Positions 54,867 to 62,884 of a DNA stretch of 64,000 nt are shown piece after piece (within the stretch, counting starts at the first letter, position 1; each line of letters begins with the position of its first letter). A model generated the notes under the pieces. That model was not told the origin of the DNA. It ran no database searches and saw only the letters and a list, made by a program, of their open reading frames with translations. The stretch comes from JBPYFK01 sp051984675 (GTDB lineage Bacteria; Actinomycetota; Actinomycetes; Mycobacteriales; Pseudonocardiaceae), in NCBI GenBank assembly GCA_051984675.1, contig JBPYFK010000164.1:50500-114499 (forward strand), given 5' to 3'. The position numbers and the translations under genes are program-made.

Positions 54867-55571
54867 GTGTCCGAGACCCTGCGTCCATTGTCACGCCCCC
54901 GGCTCTACGAGCAGGTCGTGCAACGTCTGCGCGAGCACATCGCCGCATCCGGTCTCGGCGCCGGCGACCGGCTCCCGCCGGAACGCGAACTCGCCGAACG
55001 TCTCGGCGTCAGCCGGGCGTCGGTCAAGCAGGCGATCGTCGTCCTGGAGGTGCAGGGCATAGTCGAGGTCCGGCACGGCGGTGGCACGTACCTGCGGCGC
55101 CAACAGCTCGACACCGAGCCGGTGGAGGAGCTGATGGCGCGCAAGCGCCGGCTGCCGGACGTGCTGGAGGCCCGGGAGGCCCTGGAAGTCAAGCTCGCCG
55201 AGTTGGCCGCGACCCGCCGCACCGACGCCGACCTCGCCGAGATCGACGCCGCACTGGCGGACATGCGTGGCGAGGTCGACGCCGGCGAGTTGGGCACCGG
55301 CGGCGACCGCCGGTTCCACCAAGCCGTGACCGCCGCCGCGCGCAACCCGCTGCTCGCGGAGTTCATGCGCACGATCGCGGACGAGATCGCGGAGAGCAGG
55401 CGGGAGTCACTGCGGCAACCGCACCGCCCGCCGAAGTCGCTGTCCCAGCACGAGCGGATCGCGGAGGCGATCCGAGCCGGCAACGCGCGCACGGCGGCCA
55501 CCGCGATGCGCCGGCACTTGCGGACGGTCAGCCGTGTACGGCTGCTGACCTGGGATCCTGAGCAGGAGTGA
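54867..55571 (+). CDS. GntR/FadR-family regulator of the mat cluster
   Basis: A 234-residue regulator. The winged helix is RPRLYEQVVQRLREHIAASGLGAGDRLPPERELAERLGVSRASVKQAIVVLEVQGIVEVRHGGGTYLRR, followed by an FCD domain (LPDVLEAREALEVKLAELAATRRTDADLAEID; DRRFHQAVTAAARNPLLAEFMR; SQHERIAEAIRAGNARTAATAMRRHL). GTG 54867 has GGGAGGAG upstream. It probably represses matB and the carboxyltransferase in the absence of malonate or a related acid. Confidence 0.92.
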   Translation: MSETLRPLSRPRLYEQVVQRLREHIAASGLGAGDRLPPERELAERLGVSRASVKQAIVVLEVQGIVEVRHGGGTYLRRQQLDTEPVEELMARKRRLPDVLEAREALEVKLAELAATRRTDADLAEIDAALADMRGEVDAGELGTGGDRRFHQAVTAAARNPLLAEFMRTIADEIAESRRESLRQPHRPPKSLSQHERIAEAIRAGNARTAATAMRRHLRTVSRVRLLTWDPEQE

Positions 55572-55748
55572 GCGGCTGGCCACGGCGTACGCACCGCGAA
55601 CGACACCGCTGAGCCATTCGTGGCAACCGCCAAGTACCCTCTTCGGCGATTCCCGACGCCATCCCCGGAGTAGTGACGCCATGCTCGCTTGCGCCCGCCA
55701 CCGGCACTCGGTGCGGACTCGTCGCACCGGTACGCCGATCGGAGCATT

Positions 55749-56246
55749 TTGCTGATCGGATGGCTGGCGGCCACGGCAGGCACCGCTCTGCTGGGCAGCG
55801 TCATCCCCGTGGTCAACATCGAGCTGTACCTGCTGGGCGTGCTGTCCACCGTCCCCGGTCTGGTGTGGTGGATGCTCGCGGTGGCCGCGACCGTGGGGCA
55901 GATCGCCGGGAAGATCCTCTTCTATTTCGCCGGTCAGGGCAGCTTCACGCTCAGCCGGCGCCTCAGCCGCCTCACCGAAGCCAAGCGGGGCAGCCGCTGG
56001 GCGGTGTGGATCGAGAGGTTCCACCGCAAGACCGAACAGCGCCCGTACTGGGGTGCCGGGGTGCTGTTCGTAAGCGCGATCACCGGGATTCCGCCGTACA
56101 CGGCGATGTGCTTCGTCTCCGGCGCGGCCGGCATTCCGCTGCTGGGCTTCCTCGCGGCCAGCCTGCTCGGCCGTGGCATTCATTTCCTGCTGGTAGCGAG
56201 CATGCCCGGCCTGCTGCATTACCTGCCGTCAGCGCTGGGAGGCTGA
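55749..56246 (+). CDS. small VTT/DedA-like membrane protein
   Basis: A 165-residue membrane protein with about four hydrophobic segments (LLIGWLAATAGTALLGSVIPVVNIELYLLGVL; VWWMLAVAATVGQIAGKILFYFAG; WGAGVLFVSAITGIPPYTAMCFVSGAAGIPLLGFLAASLLGRGIHFLLVA). The pattern, including the re-entrant-like GxPP region, resembles the VTT/DedA fold of lipid or small-solute transporters. Start uncertain: TTG 55749 has GGAG close upstream; TTG 55689 adds 20 non-conserved residues. Its end overlaps the convergent ACT-protein gene by 18 bp. Confidence 0.75.
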   Translation: MLIGWLAATAGTALLGSVIPVVNIELYLLGVLSTVPGLVWWMLAVAATVGQIAGKILFYFAGQGSFTLSRRLSRLTEAKRGSRWAVWIERFHRKTEQRPYWGAGVLFVSAITGIPPYTAMCFVSGAAGIPLLGFLAASLLGRGIHFLLVASMPGLLHYLPSALGG

Positions 56247-57047
56247 GGGCCGACGGTCGCTGCGCGCCGCGATTCTGGCCATCGCCCGCGCCCGCGCACA
56301 TTCAGCCGGCGTGAACGAACCATCCCGGCGCGAGACGAGCAGCGTGCCCCCGCCAGGCGCGGGCACGCGCAGGGAGTCGTCGCCGGCAACGTTGCCGGTC
56401 ACGGGTCCCTGCGTCTCCCGGATGTCGACGTCTCCCAGCAATCCCCGCAGTGCCTCGGCAAGCTCGCTCGGGTTGTCGAGCATGCCGGCGGCCAGTGACA
56501 GCGCTCGCGTGGCGGTATCGGCCAGCTCATGTATGCCCGCGTGCACGGCCACCACGTCACCGCACCCGGCTCGGGACATCGCGCGCACCAGCTCCGAGCG
56601 GCCCATCTGGTCCGGGACGTGCACAAGCACCTCGTCCACGGCGCCGTCGACTGTCGGGTGCACGTGCAACGTGCGGATGTTGCCGCCGATCGACGCCAGC
56701 GCCCCCGCCAGCGCGGCCAGCCGTCCGGGGCTGTCCCGCACACTCACCCGCAGGCGCCACAACGTCCAAGAGGTCTCGCCGGGCGCCGGAAGCTCCGCTT
56801 CCGCCGCCCGCTGCGCCGGCACGCTGGCAGCGGACCTTCGGTGCCGGCGCCACATGCCACCAACGACGAGCGCGCCGCCGAGTGCCATCAGCGCGTAAGA
56901 GCCGTACCTGTGGATCTGCACCCCGGCTTCGAACAGGTGGGCCGATCCGGCGGCCACGAAGAACGCGGCGAGCTCGAAGAGCTCGATGGTCCAGTCGGCG
57001 CGGTGGGCGGGACGACCTGGTGACGGTCGGCGTCGGCTCTGCGTCAT
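56229..57047 (-). CDS. ACT-domain membrane protein
   Basis: A 272-residue protein with two adjacent hydrophobic helices near the N terminus (WTIELFELAAFFVAAGSAHLF and YALMALGGALVVGGMW). A cytosolic ACT domain follows (WRLRVSVRDSPGRLAALAGALASIGGNIRTLHVHPTVDGAVDEVLVHVPDQM), then a GNAT-unlike C-terminal segment (LRVPAPGGGTLLVSRRDGSFTPAECARARAMARIA). ACT domains bind amino acids, so this may be a membrane-anchored amino-acid sensor. ATG 57047 places the membrane segments at the start. Confidence 0.78.
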   Translation of the reverse strand: MTQSRRRPSPGRPAHRADWTIELFELAAFFVAAGSAHLFEAGVQIHRYGSYALMALGGALVVGGMWRRHRRSAASVPAQRAAEAELPAPGETSWTLWRLRVSVRDSPGRLAALAGALASIGGNIRTLHVHPTVDGAVDEVLVHVPDQMGRSELVRAMSRAGCGDVVAVHAGIHELADTATRALSLAAGMLDNPSELAEALRGLLGDVDIRETQGPVTGNVAGDDSLRVPAPGGGTLLVSRRDGSFTPAECARARAMARIAARSDRRPSASQR

Positions 57048-57152
57048 GACCCCAGCATGCGGATTCCGACGTTGCATCCGTACGAAAGCGCATGACAAGC
57101 GGGTAACCGCTTCACCAGTGCCGGCATGAGATCACGCACACCAGCCGGCTGA

Positions 57153-57503
57153 TCAGGCGTGCGCCAGGACATTGATCACGTGCCCCTCCGGGTCACGCAT
57201 GAAGAAGCGGCGCACACCCCACGGTTCGTCCGCGAGCTCGTGCACGATCTCGGCTCCGGCGGCTCGGGCCGCCCGGTAGCTCGCGTCGACATCGTCGACC
57301 TGGACGGAGACGACCGGAACGACGCTGGCTGTCGCATCGTGGCTCATGAGGCTCAGCTGGATCGAGGGCCGTTCCGGGTCGGCCAGCGTCACGATCCAAC
57401 CGAGATCCATGACCACTCGCAGCCCCAGGACCTCGATGTAGAACGCCTTCGTCTTCTCCAGGGAAGCACTCTTGAGGTCCGGGACCATTCTGTTCACCGT
57501 CAT
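57153..57503 (-). CDS. VOC-family (glyoxalase/bleomycin resistance-like) protein
   Basis: A 116-residue VOC metalloenzyme-fold protein (MVPDLKSASLEKTKAFYIEVLGLRVVMDLGWIVTLADP; VSVQVDDVDASYRAARAAGAEIVHELADEPWGVRRFFMRDPEGHVINVL). The first conserved His of glyoxalase I is not obvious; the RDPEGHVINV motif near the end is. Function (fosfomycin or bleomycin resistance, dioxygenase or isomerase) cannot be read. Confidence 0.85.
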   Translation of the reverse strand: MTVNRMVPDLKSASLEKTKAFYIEVLGLRVVMDLGWIVTLADPERPSIQLSLMSHDATASVVPVVSVQVDDVDASYRAARAAGAEIVHELADEPWGVRRFFMRDPEGHVINVLAHA

Positions 57504-57751
57504 CGGTCGATCTTCATTGCTGGCCGGTCCGTCGGCAACCGAGAAGTCGGTGTGGCCGCGCCGGTGACGGTCACGTAGGGATCGTCCGGCTGGACGTCGA
57601 TGACGAGCTAGCCGACCAGGCGTAGAAGGCTTCGTTCGCGAGCTGGAACGGCCATGCGCCGACGGTCGGCATCTACGAGAGCTGACATCATCCGGCGCTA
57701 CCCGGCTTGTTCCTGAACTCCCCGGGGTACGGCCAAACTCCGCGGTCGCGA

Positions 57752-59191
57752 TCAGGCGCGCTGCTCGCGCGCCTGCACCAGCAACTCCGCACAGCAGACC
57801 AGCAGTGCCGCGAACACGAACACGACCGACGCCACCAATCCCACGCTGATGGCGTAGTCATAGTCGCCCCGGACCAGCGCGCTGAAGAACAAGCCAGAAG
57901 CCGCCGCCGTCCCGAGCGCGGAACCGACGCGCTGCGCGGTCTGCTGCACGCCCGCGGCCGTGCCGCCGTGCCGCACGTCCACTTCGCTGAGGGTGAGCGT
58001 CTGATTCGGCGAGATCACCAGCCCACTGCCGACACCAGCGAACAGCAGCGGCAACGCGGTCGCCCAACCGGCACCCGGCCCCTGGCGGTTCGCCAGCAGC
58101 ACGTCGGTGACCAGCAATCCAATGAGGGCGCAGACGAGCCCGACGAGCACCAGCCGGCGGCCGAACCGGTGCACGATGCGCCCACCGAACATCGACGCCA
58201 GGGCCGAACCGACCGCGAACGGCGTCAACGCCAGGCCGCACTCCAGTGCGGTATAGCCGAGCCCGCGTTGGAAATACACGGCAAGGACAAAGAAGATCCC
58301 GGTGAAACCGGAGAAGTACAGCAGCCCCAGGCCGGTGCCGAACGCGTAGCTGCGGACGCGTAACAGCTGCAGGCGCACCAGCGGGGCACGCCCACGCGCC
58401 TGATACCAGCGCTCCCACCACACGAACAGTGCCAGCAGCACGGGCGAAGCGGCCATGATCGACCAGCTCGTGACCGAGTGCTGCCGGGCTCCCATCAGGG
58501 GCATGAGCAGGCAGACCAGTGCCAGCCCGAGCAGCAGCACGCCGACCAGGTCCAGGCTGCTCCCCCGGCGGGAGACGCTGTCCGCCGGCAGGACCCGCCG
58601 CGCGAACAGCAGTCCGGCCAACCCGATCGGCACGTTGACGAAGAAGACCCATCGCCAGCCCTCTTCCTGCCCCGCCACCTCAATGATCAACCCGCCGAGC
58701 AGCGGCCCGATCGCCGTCGACAACCCGATGACCGCACCGAACAGGCCGAACGCCCGGCCCCGTTCCCGCCCGCGGAACTCACGCTGCAAGAGTCCGAGGA
58801 CCTGCGGGTTGAGCATCCCGCCCGCGGCGCCCTGCAGTAGTCGGGCCACCACCAGCCACAACGCGAATGGTGCGACACCGGCGAGCACGCTCGCCGCGGT
58901 GAACGTCAGCAGCGCGAGCAGGAACATCCGGCCGCGCCCCCGGTCGTCGCCGAGCCGTCCGCAGGGCACCAGCGCCAAGCCGAAGGTCAGCGCGTAACCG
59001 GAGACGACCCACGACAGTTCCTCCGGGGAGGCGTTGAGCCCACGCTGCATCGAGGGCAACGCGACGTTGACAATGCTGACGTCGAGCAGCGTCATGAAAC
59101 CCGCGACCAGGCAGACGACCAGTACCTGCCACCGACGGTCGGGCTGCGTGTCCGCTGGCTCCTGCTCCGACCGTTCCCGGGACCTGGTCAC
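57752..59191 (-). CDS. MFS transporter, DHA2-type
   Basis: A 479-residue, 14-helix exporter (MTLLDVSIVNVALPSMQRGLNASPEELSWVVSGYALTFGLALVPCGRLGDDRGRGRMFLLAL; GLSTAIGPLLGGLIIEVAGQEEGWRWVFFVNVPIG). GTG 59191 has AGGAG 7 bases upstream and is preferred to the upstream in-frame starts. It is divergent from the short crotonase gene across 179 bp. Probable multidrug or metabolite exporter. Confidence 0.9.
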   Translation of the reverse strand: MTRSRERSEQEPADTQPDRRWQVLVVCLVAGFMTLLDVSIVNVALPSMQRGLNASPEELSWVVSGYALTFGLALVPCGRLGDDRGRGRMFLLALLTFTAASVLAGVAPFALWLVVARLLQGAAGGMLNPQVLGLLQREFRGRERGRAFGLFGAVIGLSTAIGPLLGGLIIEVAGQEEGWRWVFFVNVPIGLAGLLFARRVLPADSVSRRGSSLDLVGVLLLGLALVCLLMPLMGARQHSVTSWSIMAASPVLLALFVWWERWYQARGRAPLVRLQLLRVRSYAFGTGLGLLYFSGFTGIFFVLAVYFQRGLGYTALECGLALTPFAVGSALASMFGGRIVHRFGRRLVLVGLVCALIGLLVTDVLLANRQGPGAGWATALPLLFAGVGSGLVISPNQTLTLSEVDVRHGGTAAGVQQTAQRVGSALGTAAASGLFFSALVRGDYDYAISVGLVASVVFVFAALLVCCAELLVQAREQRA

Positions 59192-59370
59192 ATTCCGCTC
59201 CTCATCGCGTCGAGCGCCCTCACGCACCACCGCACCAGCTCATCACGCCCACCCCGGAAATGCATCAAGTGGGTGACACCGCGGGCGCGAGCAGGGTGTT
59301 CCCGACCGCGTCGCTTGAGCGGGCGGGGGCGCCGGCGGTAGCTTTCCGGCCCAGCATCGGAGGTGGTCAC

Positions 59371-60057
59371 GTGACCGAGCCCGGTACCGCCGAGGTCCTG
59401 GCACAGCACCGCGGACCGGTACTGCTGATCACGTTGAACCGCCCGGATCGGCTCAACGCGTGGACGCCGAGCATGCGGCGGCGGTACGCCGAGTTGCTCG
59501 GCCAGGCCGAGGTGGACCCGTCCGTGCGAGCCGTGGTCGTCACCGGGTCCGGGCGCGCGTTCTGCGCTGGCACGGACATCACCGCCGACCTGCCCGGGAC
59601 CGGCGAGCAGGCAACGCACGACCAAACGCCCGCCCTGCACGCCCTGGCCTTCCCGATGCGGATGCGCACGCCCGTGATCGCCGCGGTCAACGGCGCGGTC
59701 GCCGGCGCCGGTCTGGTCGCCGCGCTGTTCGCGGACGTGCGCTTCTGCTCCGCCGACGCTCGGTTCACCACTGCCTTCAGCCGAGCCAGCCTGCTCGCCG
59801 AGCACGGCGTCGCCTGGCTGCTGCCCAAGATCGCGGGCGTCGGCACGGCCATGGACCTGTTGCTGTCCACCCGCACGTTCCGGGGAACCGAAGCGGCTGC
59901 CTTCGGGCTCGTCGACCGCGCCCTGCCGGGCGAACGACTGCTCGACCACGCCTTGCGGTACGCGCACACCTTGGCCAGCGCCGCCGCCGCGCACTCCTGC
60001 TCCCCGGCATTGGACAGCGCACCCGAGCCGGCCGAGACTGGAGACGCGGCGGGGTAA
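59371..60057 (+). CDS. enoyl-CoA hydratase/isomerase-family protein, short C terminus
   Basis: A 228-residue crotonase. It has the oxyanion-hole loop FCAGTDITADL, GAVAGAGLVAALFADVRFCSADARFTTAFSRASLLAEHGVAWLLPKIAG with the second oxyanion Gly and a Glu in the active-site helix, and AAFGLVDRALPGERLLDHALRYAHTLAS. Full-length family members have about 30-35 more residues of C-terminal helix. Here the sequence turns into an Ala/Glu-rich tail and stops. GTG 59371 has GGAGGTG 6 bases upstream. Substrate unknown. Confidence 0.85.
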   Translation: MTEPGTAEVLAQHRGPVLLITLNRPDRLNAWTPSMRRRYAELLGQAEVDPSVRAVVVTGSGRAFCAGTDITADLPGTGEQATHDQTPALHALAFPMRMRTPVIAAVNGAVAGAGLVAALFADVRFCSADARFTTAFSRASLLAEHGVAWLLPKIAGVGTAMDLLLSTRTFRGTEAAAFGLVDRALPGERLLDHALRYAHTLASAAAAHSCSPALDSAPEPAETGDAAG

Positions 60058-60090
60058 TCCCAGCGCGCACCACCGCGAAGGAGGCGCTCC

Positions 60091-60270
60091 GTGGAGTATG
60101 AGACCCCGGAAGCCGACGTCGCCGAGCAGCTTCGGCAGGCCCAGGCGGACCCGGACGACGAGCAGGACGAGTTGGAGCCCGAGGAGATCCCGTTCGACGC
60201 CGACGCGGCCGACCTGGTCGAACAGTCCCGCACCATTCCCGAGGACGACGAGGAGCACGACGCCGGCTGA
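60091..60270 (+). CDS. small acidic conserved protein (59 aa)
   Basis: A 59-residue, very acidic protein read from GTG 60091 with GGAGG 6-7 bases upstream, 33 bp after the crotonase stop. The product begins EYETPEADVAEQLRQAQAD and ends ADLVEQSRTIPEDDEEHDAG; the two halves share an EAD/AADxxEQ pattern. I recall similar short acidic proteins in mycobacteria and other actinobacteria; their role is unknown. Confidence 0.7.
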   Translation: MEYETPEADVAEQLRQAQADPDDEQDELEPEEIPFDADAADLVEQSRTIPEDDEEHDAG

Positions 60271-60286
60271 CCCCGCGCCCTGCGCG

Positions 60287-61228
60287 CTATCCGGGCCAGA
60301 GGCCGAACAGGGTGGCGAAGCCTTCCCGCCAACTCGGCCAGACCGGTCGCCATCCCAGCGTTTCCCGGAACCGGAAGTTCGTGGCACCACGCTGCTCGGT
60401 CATCCAGTGCACCGTCAACCAGTCGAGTTGCTCGCGTGCCTCGTCCTGGGTGAGGTGTGGTGGAGCCGGGGCGTCGATCATTCTGGCGTACGCCGGCAGC
60501 CACTCGACGCTCTCGGCGGGTTCGTTGTCGACCACGTTGTACGCGCCCGGATCGCCACCATCGAGCACTTCCAGCACCGCTCCGGCGGCGTCGTCGACAT
60601 GCGTGAACGAGGTGATGCCCGCGCCGTCGCGAACCAGCGGCAGGCCACCTTCACGTACGAGCTGGTGCAGGCGCCCGCCCGGCGCATACGCGGTCTCCGC
60701 CCCGTACACCGCGCCGTAGCGCAGGGCGACGCCCTCGATCGACGGCGCGGTCAGCAGGGACTCCTCCAGGATGGCGACCGACCGGACCAGCTCGCCCCAC
60801 CTCCCCGGCGCTTCCGTCCACAGTGGAGCTTCCTCGTCGAGGACGTCATGCCCGGCCGGGGCATACAGGAGCGCTGAACTCTGCGCCACGACGCGGCGCG
60901 CACCCCCCGCGGCGGCCGCCGACACGAGGTTGCGGGCACCGGACTCGAACAGCTGCGCGGTCCGGGTGAGTCCGGCTCCGAAGTCCTCACCGCGGAGCCC
61001 GGTCACCTGATGGACGACGACGTCCGGCGAGGCTTCCTTCACCACCGCACGCAACCGTTCGCCGTCGAGGAGATCCGCCACCACGACCCCGTCCGCATCC
61101 GCCACCTGGGCCACCTGACTCTGGTCCCGCACCATGGCGGTCACGTGGTGGCCGCGCGCACGCAGCTGGGGCAACAACGCCCGCCCGACCACCCCGGTGG
61201 CACCGGTGACGAACACTCGCAAGGGCAC
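60287..61228 (-). CDS. NAD-dependent epimerase/dehydratase family protein
   Basis: A 313-residue extended SDR: VFVTGATGVVGRALLPQLRARGHHVTAMVRD Rossmann motif, VVHQVTGLRG, VAQSSALLYAPAG, and GVALRYGAVYGAETAY. The usual YxxxK is not preserved (RWGELVRSVAILEESL), so redox activity may be lost or use other residues. NVVDNEPAESVEWLPAYARMIDAPAP near the C terminus is typical of sugar-nucleotide-type SDRs. Substrate unknown. It is convergent with the small acidic protein gene. Confidence 0.82.
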   Translation of the reverse strand: MPLRVFVTGATGVVGRALLPQLRARGHHVTAMVRDQSQVAQVADADGVVVADLLDGERLRAVVKEASPDVVVHQVTGLRGEDFGAGLTRTAQLFESGARNLVSAAAAGGARRVVAQSSALLYAPAGHDVLDEEAPLWTEAPGRWGELVRSVAILEESLLTAPSIEGVALRYGAVYGAETAYAPGGRLHQLVREGGLPLVRDGAGITSFTHVDDAAGAVLEVLDGGDPGAYNVVDNEPAESVEWLPAYARMIDAPAPPHLTQDEAREQLDWLTVHWMTEQRGATNFRFRETLGWRPVWPSWREGFATLFGLWPG

Positions 61229-61299
61229 GCTGACCTCGCATATCGATGGACAGACGACCCGGCGATGTTAGCCGCGTACTCCCCCCGGTAGCGAGATGT

Positions 61300-61779
61300 T
61301 CATGACAACGGCAACCCGACCGCGCGACCCTGGCGACGCCGGTCAAGCACCCGACCAGCCGGAAATCGCTCCGCCAACTCTCGGAGCAGGGCGAGCGCCG
61401 GCTCGATCGGCCGATCGCCGATGACCGTGTCAAGCGCATCGTGCAGCCGATCTTCGACGGCGCCGACGCGCCCGGCCCGCTCCCGTCCTTTCGTGGTCAG
61501 GGACAGCAGGACCTGGCGCCGATCACCAGGTTCGGCTTCGCGGCGGACCAGACCGGCGCTGGCCAGGCGGTCCACGATCCGGCTCGGGTTCGTCCCCGAT
61601 TCGCACACCAGAAGCTCACCCAGGCCGTTGAGACTCAGCGGCTCGTGCGCCGCGAGTACCCCGATGGCTTCGGCCTGCGCGGGAGTCAGGCCAAGCGGCT
61701 TCAACTCCGTGGCGAGCAGCCGGTTGCCTTCGCGTTGCAGGGCCAGGATCAGGTAGCGCAGTTCCTCGGCCGCTCTCAT
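61300..61779 (-). CDS. MarR-family transcriptional regulator
   Basis: A 159-residue MarR protein with a winged helix (LTPAQAEAIGVLAAHEPLSLNGLGELLVCESGTNPSRIVDRLASAGLVRREAEPGDRRQVLLSLTTKGRE; the DRRxxxLxLTxxG wing is complete). ATG 61779 overlaps the stop of the quinone-oxidoreductase gene by 4 bp, so the two are coupled and it probably regulates that gene in response to an electrophile or phenolic compound. Confidence 0.92.
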   Translation of the reverse strand: MRAAEELRYLILALQREGNRLLATELKPLGLTPAQAEAIGVLAAHEPLSLNGLGELLVCESGTNPSRIVDRLASAGLVRREAEPGDRRQVLLSLTTKGRERAGRVGAVEDRLHDALDTVIGDRPIEPALALLRELAERFPAGRVLDRRRQGRAVGLPLS

Positions 61780-62810
61780 GACGCCCACCTCGTGGTGAGC
61801 ACAACCTTGCCGGCGGTCACACGGCGTTCGAGCGTTCGGTGCGCCTCGGCGGCCTCGCTCAGCGGGAAGACCGCCCCGGCCTCCGCCCGGATCTGCCCGT
61901 TCCGTGCCATGTCAAGCAGCCTTCGCAGGCTTCTGCGGTACCAGCCGCGGTCGGACTTCACCTCATGCGGCACCGTGCACAGGGCCGTCCGCTTGCCCGG
62001 AAGCAGGCCCTTGAGCTTGACCCCGACGGCACCCCGGACCGTGTCGGCCACCATACGACCAGCCCGGCCCGCGAACGCGTAGCTCACCAGCACGCCGCCA
62101 GGCTCGAGCAGCCGGTACCCCTTCCGCAGGTTGGCTCCGCCGATGTGGTCGAAAACTGCCCGGACACCGCCGGGTTCCTGCTCCCGGACCACGGATTCGA
62201 AGTCCCGCCGGCGGTAGTCGATGAACCGGACACCGTCGCGCGCCAGCCGTTCCGCGCTGCCCGCCGCCGAAGCCGTGCCGTACATCCGCAGTCCGGTGAG
62301 ACACCCCAGTTGGCTGATCGCCTGCCCGACACCGCCACTGGCGCCCTGAATCAGGACCGCATCACCCTCCCCGACCCTCCCGTGTGTCTCAAGCAGGCTG
62401 AGCGCGGTCAGGTAGTCCAAGGGGATCGTGGCAGCAGCGACCGGGTCGAGTCCCTCGGGAACCGGAACCGGAAGCCAAGCCGGCACCACGACGTATTCCG
62501 TGTAGGCGCCCATCTTCGGCAGCATCACGGCCACCCGCGTACCGGGCGCGACCCGACCCGGGTCAGCGCCGTCGCCGTGATCGACGACCTCACCGACAAG
62601 CTCGTAGCCCGGGATGAACGGGACTCTCCGCTGGAGGAGGTAGTCACCGGTGCGGGCCATCACGTCGGTGAAACCGACCCCGGCGGCGAGCACTTTCAGC
62701 CGGACGTGTCCCGGAGGCGGGGGTGGCGCCGCCGCCCTGACGAGCTCAAGTACGTCGATCCCGCCGAATCGTCGCGCGACCACCGTCTCGTGGTTGATCT
62801 CGTCGTGCAC
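61776..62810 (-). CDS. medium-chain zinc-independent oxidoreductase (quinone oxidoreductase-like)
   Basis: A 344-residue MDR-family protein. The N-terminal GroES-like domain has VRLKVLAAGVGFTDVMARTGDY and PFIPGYELVGEVVDHG. The NADPH domain has LIQGASGGVGQAISQLGC. The catalytic-zinc Cys/His residues are absent, as in quinone oxidoreductases and VAT-1-like reductases. GTG 62810 is chosen, because the alternative ATG lies inside a palindrome at 62829-62873. Coupled to a MarR gene. Confidence 0.88.
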   Translation of the reverse strand: MHDEINHETVVARRFGGIDVLELVRAAAPPPPPGHVRLKVLAAGVGFTDVMARTGDYLLQRRVPFIPGYELVGEVVDHGDGADPGRVAPGTRVAVMLPKMGAYTEYVVVPAWLPVPVPEGLDPVAAATIPLDYLTALSLLETHGRVGEGDAVLIQGASGGVGQAISQLGCLTGLRMYGTASAAGSAERLARDGVRFIDYRRRDFESVVREQEPGGVRAVFDHIGGANLRKGYRLLEPGGVLVSYAFAGRAGRMVADTVRGAVGVKLKGLLPGKRTALCTVPHEVKSDRGWYRRSLRRLLDMARNGQIRAEAGAVFPLSEAAEAHRTLERRVTAGKVVLTTRWAS

Positions 62811-62828
62811 ATCGTCCCCTGCCGTCCC

Positions 62829-62873
62829 GGTAATCCTGTGTGGCGACATCATATGTCGTGACACAGGATTACC
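62829..62873. promoter_or_regulatory. 45-bp nested palindrome between the dehydrogenase and oxidoreductase genes
   Basis: Outer arms GGTAATCCTGTGT (62829-62841) and ACACAGGATTACC (62861-62873) match perfectly. An inner CGACAT-CAT-ATGTCG (62844-62858) is also perfect. It lies 12 bp past the dehydrogenase stop and 18 bp before the oxidoreductase GTG. It can serve as a terminator hairpin, and the inner 15 bp is a plausible MarR operator. Confidence 0.6.
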
Positions 62874-62884
62874 GAAGGACGTCT

